A stretch of 64,000 bases of DNA from assembly GCA_030323885.1 (NCBI GenBank), contig CM059194.1:3945691-4009690 (forward strand). Reading direction: 5' to 3'. Every line of letters begins with the position of its first letter. Position 1 is the first letter of the stretch. Below, one piece after another: positions 41,690-52,110 of the stretch. The notes beneath the pieces are model-generated. The model was not told the origin of the DNA and did not search any database. It worked only from the letters and a program-made list of their open reading frames with translations. The translations under genes were made by a program, and so were the position numbers. Origin of the DNA: Branchipolynoe longqiensis (Eukaryota; Annelida; Polychaeta; Phyllodocida; Polynoidae).

Positions 41690-41840
41690 ACGAGCGAAGA
41701 TTAACCTCTGAGTGGGATATCAGATGATGGTGCTGGTCCTCTGGTCTCCCAGTTGGGCAGCACTATAAAGTCGCCATGAGTGTGCACTGTCACACATCGG
41801 TATCCGCCCTGATATGTCCTTAAATATTGTCAGGACGTAA
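41690..41840 (+). mobile_element. Type A SINE body fragment
   Basis: CTGAGTGGGATATCAGATGA, GGCAGCACTATAAAGTCGCC and GTGTGCACTGTCACACATCG match the type A body. The tRNA-like head is missing. Confidence 0.65.
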
Positions 41841-42082
41841 ACCTCCAACCGTCCTTGGCTTCAGTCAACTGGAGCAGTGTCCTCGTATGTAATGTCCCTT
41901 TATTTTGATTAGGGAATGAGAATGCAGTTAGAAGGTCACTGTATTAGCATTCTATATTAACATTCTATAAGGTCATCATAGTAATGTGATCTAAGGTCAC
42001 TATATTAATGATATATAAGGTCACTATATTAACATTCAATTAGCGAATGAGAACGCAGTTATAAGGTCACTGTATTAACATT

Positions 42083-43679
42083 AATAAAGTCCAGATGGGA
42101 AGAATATGTAAACGAACTATACAATGATGACAGAGGGAACCCACCCACAATTGAGAAAGAAGATGGGAATATTATATTAGTATCAGAGGTTGAGAAGGCT
42201 ATCAATGATCTAAAGTCAGGTAAGGCTCCTGGAAGTGACCAGATAACATCAGAAATGATAAAAGGACTAGATGAAGTGGGGATTCAAATCATTCATAAGC
42301 TAGTAACTGACATCTATGAGACTGGATTTATACCATTGAATATGAATGAATCCATATTTGTATGACTCCCAAAGAAGCTAAAACCAACATTGTGTACTGA
42401 GTACAGAACACTAAGCCTGATGAGTCATATGTTGAAGATGATCCTGAAAATAATTTTACTGAGAAACAGACAGAAAATTGAAGAACAAATCAGTAACGTA
42501 CAAAGTGGGTTTATATCTGGAAGAGGTACACGTGAAGGGATTTTCAATATGAGAATGATTTGTGAACGTTATTGTGAAGTGAACCAGGATGTTTATGCCT
42601 GCTTTATTGACTATGAGAAGGCCTTCGACCGAGTCAATCATGAACTGTTAATCAAATGTTTACAAGATATTGGTGTCAATGGCAAAGACATTAAACTAAT
42701 TGTGAACTTATACTGGACACAACGTGCATTTATAAAAATGGAGCAGGGCCTATCGGATGAAGTTATGATTAAACGAGGAGTTCGACAGGGGTGTGTATTG
42801 TCACCATGTCTATTTAACCTGTACACAGAGATGATTTTCAGACACATTGAAGATTGCAAGGGAGTGACAATAGGTGGCATGAACGTCAACAATCTTAGAT
42901 ATGCCGATGACAGTGTAATACTAGCAGACAGTGAGAAAAACCTACAAGATATAGTGAATAGAATCAATAAAGCTGGAATACTATTCAACATGAAGATGAA
43001 TGCCAGGAAGACCAAAACAATGGTTATAAGTAAAAAGACAGATAAACCAAATGTCAATATAACCATAGATGGCACAAACATAGAACAAGTATCCGAATTC
43101 ATATATCTCGGACAAAAGATTACAAATGATGGGAGATGTGAAATTAAAAGAAGGATAACAATAGCCCGAACAACATTCTCCAAAATGTATAGAGTGTTAA
43201 CATCAAGTAAGATATTAATACAAACAAGGAAGCGTATTCTTCAGTGTTATGTGTGGTCTACTCTAATGTATGGGGCTGAGACATGGACAATCTCTAAGAA
43301 AATGTACAAACGTTTAGCAGCATTTGAGATGTGGACTTATCGAAGGATGATGAAAATATCATGGACAAAGAAGATCACCAACAAAGAAGTTCTCAGAAAA
43401 ATTAAAAATAAGAAAAGCTTGTTTGCCACTATACAGACAAAGAAACTTATTTATTTTGGCCACATCATTCGTCAGAGTTCAATATACCGTACATTGTTGG
43501 AAGGGAAGGTGAATGGCAGCAGAGGGAGAGGGAGACCAAGAACATCATGGTTTACAAATATTTCACAGTGGACAGGCTTGAATTATTCACAGTCTATCAG
43601 AACAGCACAACATCGGGACAAGTGGAGAACCATTGCATCCAACCCTCGACTAGAGGATGGAACTATTGATTGATTGATT
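42083..43679 (+). pseudogene. RTE-like LINE, 5'-truncated, inserted in the satellite
   Basis: The frame runs from the insertion point with WEEYVNELYNDD and GKAPGSDQITSEM, is cut by a TGA at 42,363-42,365, then continues as a 427-codon frame (42,390-43,673). The reverse transcriptase shows FIDYEKAFDRVNHELL, GVRQGCVLSPCLFNLY and catalytic YADD, then YLGQKI, LMYGAETW and GRGRPRTSW near the C-terminus. The style (FIDYEKAFD, GAETW, a GRPR box, a short repeated 3' tail TTGATTGATTGATT) fits RTE-type LINEs. The endonuclease region is missing. ATTAACATT occurs on both sides, but this is also the satellite word, so the duplication is not independent proof. Confidence 0.88.
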
Positions 43680-44545
43680 AACATTCTAGTAGGTCATTAT
43701 ATTAATGTTATCTAAGGTCACTATATTAATGATATATATGGGCACTATATAAACATTATATAATGTCAATATAGTGATGTTTTATAAGGTCACTATATTG
43801 ATGATATATAAGGCCACTATATTTATGTTATATACTGTCACTATATTAATGTTATATATGGTCACTATATGAATGTTGTATAAGATCACTATATTAAAAG
43901 GTATATAATGTCACTATATTAATCGAAGCTCACACTATTAACAGTATGTAATGTCACCATTTTAACATGATATGAGTCACTATATTAACGTTATATATGG
44001 TCACCATATTAACATGATATAAGGGCATTCATTATATTAATGGTATCGAAGGTCATTAAATTAATGTTATATAAGGTCACTATATTAATGTTAAACCATG
44101 TCAATGGATCAACGTTGTAGAAGGTCACTATATTAATGTTAAACAATGTAAATGTATCAACGTTATATAAGGTCACTATATTAATGTTACATAATGTCAC
44201 TATATTAACAGTATTTACGGTCACTATATTAATGTTATATAAGGTCACGATATTAACAGGATGTAAGGTCAATGGACTAACATTATATAATGTCACTATT
44301 TTAATGTTATATACTTTCACTATATTCGCATTATATAACGCCACTATATTAATGTTATATACTGTTAATATATTAATGTTATATAAGGTATCTATATTAA
44401 CGCTATATAAGGTCGCTAAAACAACAATACATAAGGTTACTATATTAACATTGTCTAATCTCACTATATTAACAGTATATAAGGTCACTATATTAACAAT
44501 ATATAATATCACTACATTGAGGGTATACAAGGTCACTATTTTAAC

Positions 44546-45103
44546 TATGTCAAGTGATGGACGCATTGATGCTGAAATACAGAGGAGGATGGCCAAGGCT
44601 AGCGCATCTTTCGGCCGACTACGCCAGAGACTCTGGAACAACTACCACGTGTCCATGCGGGTCAAAGGCAAGATCTACGGTGCAATACGGAGCCAAGGCC
44701 TGGAAAGTGTACAGACAACAGGTGAACAAGCTGCATGCATTCATGATGTGACATCTGCGTTCAATCATGAGGCTAACCTGGAAGGACAAAGTGACAATTA
44801 AGGAAATACTCAAACGGACGGGGCTGCCCTCTATGGAAGAATCTCTGGTGGACTGGACACCTCATGAGGATGTCATCAGACAGGCTACCAACGCAGATCC
44901 TCTAATCTTGACTGTCTTCTGGTTACGGCAAGAGAGGGCACCCTCGTCTCTGGTTCAAGGATCCCATCAAGAGAAAGCTGAAGCTGAGAGATATTAAGAC
45001 TGACTCATGGACATCACTCTCACAGCAGAGAGCTAAATGGAGAGCGGCAGTCAAGTAATGAAAGCAATCTTTGTCGCATCGCAAGCAACAGCATGATGAT
45101 GAT
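44546..45103 (+). pseudogene. 3' fragment of a second LINE family in the satellite
   Basis: It encodes pieces in shifting frames: SSDGRIDAEIQRRMAKA, SFGRLRQRLWNN, RLTWKDKVTIKEILKRTGLP and a KLRDI..DSWTSLSQQRAKW-like end, then a 3' end ATGATGATGAT. It is the same family as the fragment at 57,215-57,752. Internal deletions remove the GAEAWT region. Both junctions lie at TTAAC words of the satellite. Confidence 0.8.
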
Positions 45104-46005
45104 TTTAACATTATATACTGTCAATATATTGATGTTATATAAGGCCACTATATTAATGTTATATAATGTCATTATATAATGTTATGTAATGCCATTATAT
45201 TAATTTTATATAAAGTCAGTAAATTAAAGTCATATAAGCTCACTGTATTTATGTTATGTAAGGTCACTCACTATATTAACATAAAATGTCACTATATTAA
45301 TGTTATATAAGCTCACACAATAAACGTTATATATGGTAACTATATTAACATTATATAATGTCACTATATTAATGTTATGTAATATCACTATATTAACGTT
45401 ATATGCAGTCACTATATTAACAGTAAATGAGATCAATATATTAACTCTATATACGGTAATTATATTAATGTTATCTAAGGTCAGTATACTAACATTATAT
45501 AATGTCACTATATTAGCAGTATATAATGTCACTATATCAACGTTATAGAAGGTCACTAAATGAATGTTATATAATGTCAATATTTTATGTTAAATAATGG
45601 CACTATATTAATGTGATATAATGTCACTATATTAACGGTGTACAAAGTCAGTATAGTAATTGTATATAAGCTCACTATATTAACATTATATAATGTTACT
45701 ATATTAATGTTATATTATGTCACTATATGAATGTTATAACAGCTCATGATATTAACATTATATACAGTCACTATATAACGTTATATACTGCCACTATATT
45801 AATGTTATATAATTTCCCTAAATTAACATTATATAAGGTCACTATATTAATGGTATATAGAGTCACTATATTAATGTTACATGAGGTCAATATAGTAACA
45901 CTATATTAGGTAATATAATGTTACTATACTAATGTTCTATACTGCCACTATATTAACATTATATAATGTCACTACGTTAATGGTATATAATGTAACTATA
46001 TTAAC

Positions 46006-46403
46006 GCGAGGCAGTGTAGGCGGCCACGTCAAAGGGGGTGGGAGCCAGAGGGTCCCAGTGGTGGCCCGAGGCGAACTCCACGTACCCTCGGGCCTGGCGG
46101 CGGCGGTTCCTCCAGGTGGACGGTGCGAGGGAGGCGAGGCGGCGTCCGTCAATAAGGACATGAGGTCAGTGTCAGTCATGGAGGGAGGGACCCTGAAGAG
46201 CCATCCACCGTATGTAGATGGTGATAGAGTATGGGTTGTGGGTGGAGAAAAAGAGAGAGTGCTCCAGGAGAGTGATGAGAGGCGACTGGCTGAGAGCAGC
46301 GAGGCGGCCGGTGCGTCAGAGCGGCGGCAGAGGGAGGAGGGACAGGGGGGGGGGGCCTCCTCCCTCACCACGAATCAACCGCAATGCGAGCATTACGACC
46401 AAG
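46006..46403 (-). pseudogene. Terminal fragment of a tyrosine-recombinase element
   Basis: In minus orientation it starts TTGGTCGTAATGCTCGCATT, aligning with the left end of the GC-rich element at 24,437 (TTGGTCGTAATGCGAAGCATT) over about 60 bp. After a C-rich leader, a frame with LASLAPSTWRNRRRQARG, then YVEFASGHHWDPLAPTPFD and VAAYTAS, resembles the N-terminal core-binding (SAM-like) domain of phage-type tyrosine recombinases. The copy stops there at the satellite junction (46,006), so the catalytic domain is missing. ATG candidates lie at about 46,169 and 46,181. Domain assignment is by eye. Confidence 0.5.
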
Positions 46404-46489
46404 GTCTATATATTAATGCTATATAATGTCACTATATTAATGTGATATAGGGTCACTATATTAACAATATATAATGTCACTATATTAAC

Positions 46490-46564
46490 GCTAAATGGAT
46501 AGCGGCAGTCAAGTAATGAAAGCAGTCTTTGTTGCATTGCGACCCACAGCATGATGATGATGAT
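46490..46564 (+). mobile_element. Very short 3' end of the second LINE family
   Basis: GCTAAATGGATAGCGGCAGT, CAAGTAATGAAAGCAGTCTT and a final ATGATGATGATGAT match the last 75 bp of 44,546-45,103. It is a strongly 5'-truncated insertion between TTAACG satellite words. Confidence 0.75.
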
Positions 46565-46640
46565 ATTAACGTTATATATGGTCACTACTATATTACCATT
46601 TTTTAAGATCACTATATTAATGTTATATAGTGTTTGGTCA

Positions 46641-47690
46641 TTACTAATAATAGCCAGGTGAATATAAAATCAGGTCAAGATATCCAGTATTTATGACACT
46701 TCTCCCCTCCTCCACCCACCACCCCTAGCCTCTCTCAATCTGGCACATTAGCTCCCGCCACATTATCTCTCTCCTTCACCCCTTCTCCCCCACCCATTCG
46801 TAACCCCTCTCCACTTGGTGCATCCCATCCTAGGATTCTCCCTCCCCTTCCCCACATCTTCCCTCTTTTCACCTCTTTCCCACCCATTCCTCCTTTCTCC
46901 ACTTATCGCATGACATTCTCACTGCCGTTCGCATGACATTCTCACTGCCGTTCGCATGACATTCTCACTGCCTTCCACACTTTCCACCGCAGCAACCTTC
47001 ACTTGTCAACCATCCTCTCCACATTATCGCTCTTTTCACACTTCCGCCCACTCCCCTACTCACCTGTCCACTTAGCGCTTCACATCCCCACCAGTCTCCC
47101 CATCCCTGCCCCTCCACCTCCCCATCCCCCTCGTCCTCTCCCACACCGAACGTCCATCTCCCACCCTCCTCCCCTCCCCCTCGTTCTCTCCCACGTCGAC
47201 CCTCCATCTCCCCCCTCCCCCATCCCTCTCCCTCTCCCTCCCTTATCCCACCCTTCCCCTTCCCCCTCCCCTTCCTATCTCCTCTGCCACATCCATACCT
47301 CCCCCTCCCCCTCTGCCCCTCCACCCTTTCCCGTTCTCCCCCCCCTCGTCCCCTCCCTCTCCCTCACCCCTCTCGCTCCCCTACCCCCCCGTCCCCTACC
47401 CCCCGTGATCTGTCACGCCACCCCCGCCATGTTCGATCCCTGCACGCATGCGCTTTCCCACTTAGCCACTTTCCCGCGCGCATCCAGTGTCGTCTGCCTC
47501 ATTACTGCACCCGGCGCCGCCTGCTGCTATTACTGCCGGATTACGAACGTTCAGTGTCGTCTGCTGCGCAAACAGTGCGCGGATGCGCCGTCGCCGTCGT
47601 CCGCCGGTGGCGCCACCTACAGGTTATTGGCGTGGACACGCCGTAAGGGTGTTGTATCGACGCAATCAGCAGACGAGTCCATTATGGTTA
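46641..47690. other. C-rich low-complexity stretch and a CpG-rich segment
   Basis: A 22-bp unit (CGCATGACATTCTCACTGCC + gt) is repeated three times at about 46,905-46,973. C/CT-rich simple sequence fills about 47,040-47,400. From 47,400 to 47,690 the sequence is CpG-rich and more complex (CACGCATGCGC, CCGTCGCCGTCGTCCGCC). I see no certain coding exon. Confidence 0.4.
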
Positions 47691-48375
47691 GTTGCCACGC
47701 CACACACCCTGCTGACCTCGACAACGCAGCCGCGAGGGGAGGTGTCGGTGGGAGGGGGAGGAGTGGGAGTGGGGGGCGAGAGGTGGGAGGTGGGAGGTGG
47801 GAGGTCCAGCGTGCTGATCTCGACAAACCAGCCCATGAGGGGAGGGAGGTGGTAGGCGTTGAGGGGGGAGGCGCGTGAGGGCGGGTAGGAGGGCCTGGGG
47901 GGGGGGGGGGCGAGGAGGAGGGGGTGGAGGGGGTGGGCGTTGATGGGGGAGGCGTGTGAGGCGAGGGTAGGAGGGACTGGGGGGGGCGGAAGGTGAAGAG
48001 GAGGGTGAGGGGGTGGATGGGTTGAGGGGGGAGGCGTGTGAGGGAGGGTAGGAGGGACTGTGGGGGGATGCGGTAGGTGGGAGGAGGGGGAGAGGATGGA
48101 GGGGTTGGGGGGGAGGCGTGTGAGGGGGGGAGGAGGGAATGGGGGTATGCGGAAGGTGGGAGGAGGGGGAGGGGCTGGATGGGTTGAGGGGGAGGCGTGT
48201 GAGGGATGGTAGGAGGGACTGTGGGGGGAGGCTGAAGGTGGGATGAGGGGGAGGGGCTGGAGGCACTGAGGGGGGAGGCGTGTGAGGGCCGATAGGAGGG
48301 ACTGTGGGGGGAGGCGGAAGGTGCGACGGGGAGGAAGGGAGGAGAGGGGGGAGGGTGAACGTGATGGAGTGCGGT
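47691..48375 (+). repeat. G-rich minisatellite, about 82-bp unit x 6
   Basis: The marker word GAGGCGTGTGAGG recurs with starts near 47,871, 47,952, 48,034, 48,116, 48,195 and 48,278 (spacing 79-83 bp). The unit also contains TAGGAGGGACTGTGGGGGG and GGTGGGAGGAGGGGGAG. Many G runs give four-stranded (G-quadruplex) potential on plus. Proline-rich antisense frames of up to 248 codons are artefacts. Confidence 0.85.
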
Positions 48376-49307
48376 GGGGGGAGGATTGGGGGTATTGGCA
48401 GAAAGCGGACATGGAAAGAGTTACTTAATGTGGATTGAGAATCAAAATTCTCACGGAGTTGTGTTCATCCCTGTTCATCACGGAGGGATCTTATATATAC
48501 CTGTCTGTGTTGTGGTGCATTTGGTGCTGTATATGTTGGTGTATGTAGTATTTTGTGTGGCGTTCTTTGTGATGTAGTTTGTAGTCAGGTGTGTGTAATG
48601 ATATATAATGTATGTGCATGATGTTACATGTGGTTCAAAATGAGGGGAAATATATATTATTTAATTCTCTCGGCAAAGAGCAATATTTGGGGTGGGGGTG
48701 CAGTCGGGCGATCTGATGTATTCCATGATGAAAACATCCCAGAACTCACTGCACCACAACGAGATATGTGAACCTCCACATTAATCGTATATAAAATCTG
48801 ACCTTCATAATTCAATTGGACATCCATTAACCTTCGTAGCCCAAACGAGGTAAGCTATCCAATCTGCTAAGTCCCCGCTGATCTACCTATGTACAATGCA
48901 GTGTGAACGGTCGGAAGACCAGTGCCTCGGGGCTGAAACATGTATGATCTGATGAATAATCTGTTTTACCACCAACACCAACAAAAAGTACTGACAGAGA
49001 GGCAGTTTCCACTTCTATGTGCTATATAAAGCAAGTAATAATCCTCCAATGCAACTGACACTTACTTGTCAACATCCGGTCCAGGCGAGTCGGGCCAAGA
49101 TGGCACTACCGGAACAGGGCCAAATATATGAGTCTGGGTTAGGACTCGTAACCCACATGTCGCGCGGATTTCCCGGGCTAGCGGCCCAAAGTGTCCAATG
49201 TATGTGCACAGGTTAGGCAAACTCCTCGAGGGTTAACGTCGCCTTGACTAACCCCAACTTGAGCCTGTGTTAAGGTCCAGGTTAGGCACCGACTCGGGCC
49301 AAATCTA
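48376..49307. other. Non-coding stretch with a retro-tail repeat
   Basis: At about 48,905-48,980, GGTCGGAAGACCAGTGCCTC, GGGGCTGAAACATG and GATCTGATGAATAATCTG resemble the tail of the retro-insertion at 22,889-23,543. A related family is likely. The remainder is unrecognised. Confidence 0.4.
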
Positions 49308-49605
49308 TTCAATGCGACCATATTTAACAGAATTACATACGCAATAAGTGACATTTTATCAATTTAACCCTAAATTCGAAACGTTATTAAGGCTACCACC
49401 GCATTGGCGGCGATATTAATAGTTATATTTTCGGTGGCAATTTATTTACTTTACGTTTGTCTATTCGAAAACATAAATATTAATATCACCGCCAATGCGG
49501 CGGTAGCCTTAATAACGCTTCGAATTTAGGGTTAAATTGATAACATTTCACTTATTGTGTATGTAATTCTGTTAAATATGATAGCATTTAATATATTTGA
49601 GCCTA
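49308..49605. mobile_element. Palindromic MITE, arms about 105 bp
   Basis: The left arm (CATATTTAACAGAATTACAT, TTTAACCCTAAATTCGAAAC, AAGGCTACCACCGCATTGGC) is mirrored by the right arm (GCCAATGCGGCGGTAGCCTT, GCTTCGAATTTAGGGTTAAA, ATGTAATTCTGTTAAATATG). The loop is about 70 bp and AT-rich. No coding. A single arm of this family lies at 2,968-3,060. Confidence 0.8.
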
Positions 49606-49747
49606 ATATATGGCTATAAACGCAGAGGGATTTCCCAAATCTATAAATAACACACTTGTTAGCTAACCAAGCAGTGCTTTGGCCACATACATTTCCCGTG
49701 ACACATATACCAACACCGTCGTTAGCTAACCGGCCGGCCGCGCTAAT

Positions 49748-50281
49748 GGCCCTGTCACACTACGACGCTTCTCGCCGGCGACCCATGAACGTGTGGTGTT
49801 TTTGGGCGATATTTGGTGAAATATCGAGAAGCGCTGGTGGCACGTTATGGGCGCGTCGGTACACGTCGGTACACTATCTTGGACGTTCACGGTCGGCGGA
49901 GAACGTCGGCGCGCGTTATTGGTCGCTGAGCGTTTTGAACATGTCAAAAACTTCCAGCGACCGGCAACGTGCCGGAATGACGTTATGGGAACGCTAGGAA
50001 GACGGCGCGCGCGCGGGAGGGGCGTTGCTCACGCGTTGCGCAAACTGGGCCATTTTTGTTTTATGCCCTAGCAACATTTAAGGTTAAATGAAGACGTCGC
50101 GCCAAACTTTTTTTTTTTCCCCCCAGCGCGTCGACACACGTTTGCCACGCGCGCATAACGCGCCGCCCTGACGCCGATCTTTTCCCCCAAACCGCCGAAA
50201 AGTTTGACGTTTCTCGACACGCAAGATAGTCCTTTCAATGCTGACGGGTCGCCGAGAGAAGCGTTGTAGTGTGACAGGCCC
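49748..50281. mobile_element. MITE, about 535 bp, ends GGCCCTGTCACAC
   Basis: The left end is GGCCCTGTCACACTACGACG then CTTCTCGCCGGCGACCC. The right end, reverse-complemented, is GGGCCTGTCACACTACAACG then CTTCTCTCGGCGACCC. Inverted repeats are about 40 bp. The interior is CpG-rich with no gene. The terminal core CTGTCACAYTA is shared with the MITEs at 39.1 and 40.8 kb. Confidence 0.8.
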
Positions 50282-50564
50282 ATCAACGCCCGAGCCGATA
50301 AATAATGGCTCATCCATTTAGGCCCAGTGTTGTGTCATACGGAGTGCAACAATAATACATATATACTCACATAATACGCTATACATCATATACACACAGC
50401 ATGGCTCGACCGGAAGTGGCATGCTGGTATGCTACAGGCAGGTTTGGATGAAGCTGGCTTAATGCTGACCTGACACGAGTTCATAAAAGATGCACACCTG
50501 GTACAGCCCGACCTGTGTACCTGGCACCGGACCCTGGAGCGCAGCGCTGTGTGCGGAGGACGTG

Positions 50565-50828
50565 GGAGATGTGGGGGATGTGGGGGATGTATGTATGTGT
50601 GGTGGTGTATGTGTTGGGTGTGGTGGCACCTGGGTTGGTAGGTGTGTGGGGGGATGTGGGTGATTTGGGCGATGTGGGGTATGTGGGGGGGGTGTAGGTA
50701 GGTGTGGTGGTGTATGTGTGGGGGAGTTTGCACTCGGGGGTGTACGTGTGTGGAGCGGGATGTGGCGGATGTGGGGGTGTGTAGGTAGGTGTGGTGGTGT
50801 ATGGGTGGGGGGAGTTGGCGCCTGGGGG
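50565..50828 (+). repeat. G-rich minisatellite running into the gap
   Basis: The words GGTGTGGTGGTGTATG and GGATGTGGGGGATGT repeat, with a larger unit of about 100-120 bp ending in GGCACCTGGG, GCACTCGGGG or GGCGCCTGGG. It is the likely cause of the gap that follows. Confidence 0.75.
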
Positions 50829-51327
50829 NNNNNNNNNNNNNNNNNNNNNNNNNNNNNNNNNNNNNNNNNNNNNNNNNNNNNNNNNNNNNNNNNNNNNNNN
50901 NNNNNNNNNNNNNNNNNNNNNNNNNNNNNNNNNNNNNNNNNNNNNNNNNNNNNNNNNNNNNNNNNNNNNNNNNNNNNNNNNNNNNNNNNNNNNNNNNNNN
51001 NNNNNNNNNNNNNNNNNNNNNNNNNNNNNNNNNNNNNNNNNNNNNNNNNNNNNNNNNNNNNNNNNNNNNNNNNNNNNNNNNNNNNNNNNNNNNNNNNNNN
51101 NNNNNNNNNNNNNNNNNNNNNNNNNNNNNNNNNNNNNNNNNNNNNNNNNNNNNNNNNNNNNNNNNNNNNNNNNNNNNNNNNNNNNNNNNNNNNNNNNNNN
51201 NNNNNNNNNNNNNNNNNNNNNNNNNNNNNNNNNNNNNNNNNNNNNNNNNNNNNNNNNNNNNNNNNNNNNNNNNNNNNNNNNNNNNNNNNNNNNNNNNNNN
51301 NNNNNNNNNNNNNNNNNNNNNNNNNNN
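50829..51327. other. Assembly gap (499 N)
   Basis: A run of unknown bases lies between a minisatellite and the left end of a transposon. Reading frames that span it are meaningless. Confidence 0.99.
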
Positions 51328-51825
51328 CGTAGTCTGGGATCCACAACCAGAAAAATAATGTTGATGTGACACCCCTGCTATACAATTGTTGGCAATTGGA
51401 TTATGTCTATATGTGTCTTTGACATCTGAAAAGTGAATTTGGACACTTTGAATGTATTGCGCAAATTCGGTAGACACTCTTTTTTGATGATTGGGTGTGA
51501 TGACACCAGCCGCCTAATTCTGGGGTAGGGGAAACTAAATCTAGTATATCATCACAAGGCAAGACTCTACTGCAACAAAATACCACTCATTCTTTTGGTA
51601 TGGATGTAGGCTAAAACAATAAGCAGAGTAGATTCTGATTGGATTAACCTCAAGGTCACTAGAGGTCAAAAGGTCATGAAGGTTGCGGCATGCCCAAAAT
51701 CTGGGACTTCCATCAAATAAGTGCCTATTAATATATTGTATCATAAGTTTTTTCACTAAAATACTGTTTCAGTCAACTCCTTAGATCCCCCTGATGATTT
51801 TAGAAAAGGGATGTGAGGATTGGCA
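51328..51825 (+). repeat. Left long terminal inverted repeat
   Basis: It matches the reverse complement of about 55,995-56,493, for example CGCAAATTCGGTAGACAC against GTCTACCGAATTTGCGCAAT. Confidence 0.85.
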
Positions 51826-52110
51826 AAGAACTAATGGCCCCCTGTACATCTTTTACTAAGCGATATTTCGGAAAAAAGCCAAATTCAGTGAATTTTCCTT
51901 CGTACATTTAATTGATATAACTCTCATTATCCAATAGTTGTTGTTATTATTTGTGAAACTATCAGTAGAAAACTTCTGAACTATCCGGAGATAAGAAAAA
52001 ACAACTTAATAAGCAGTATGTTGTCATCCCAAGTTCATCATTCTAACAATAACATATAATGTTCCGATTACAACTACACCTAGTAGAAAATATACTTTGT
52101 TCTTGGTTAC

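Larger units (their letters stand above)
41925..46640. repeat. AT-rich 24-bp satellite array, with insertions
   Basis: The unit is GGTCACTATATTAA followed by CATTATATAA or TGTTATATAA (24 bp), with many variants, over about 4.7 kb. Because 24 is divisible by three and the unit lacks stops in several frames, long meaningless frames appear on both strands (up to 221 codons). It is interrupted by LINE copies at 42,083-43,679, 44,546-45,103 and 46,490-46,564 and by a GC-rich fragment at 46,006-46,403. Confidence 0.9.

Noticed and set aside
44009..45909. Open frames of 60-221 codons on both strands with an octapeptide repeat
   Set aside because: They are translations of the 24-bp satellite, whose period is divisible by three. 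There is no start context or domain, and both strands are open equally.
41925..46640. CRISPR-like array
   Set aside because: Units are contiguous with no unique spacers, in an animal genome; it is a satellite.
47666..48412. Proline-rich minus-strand frames up to 248 codons
   Set aside because: Antisense of the 82-bp G-rich minisatellite.
50386..51477. Frames of 189-363 codons with long runs of X
   Set aside because: They span the 499-N gap and the G-rich minisatellite; no information supports a protein.
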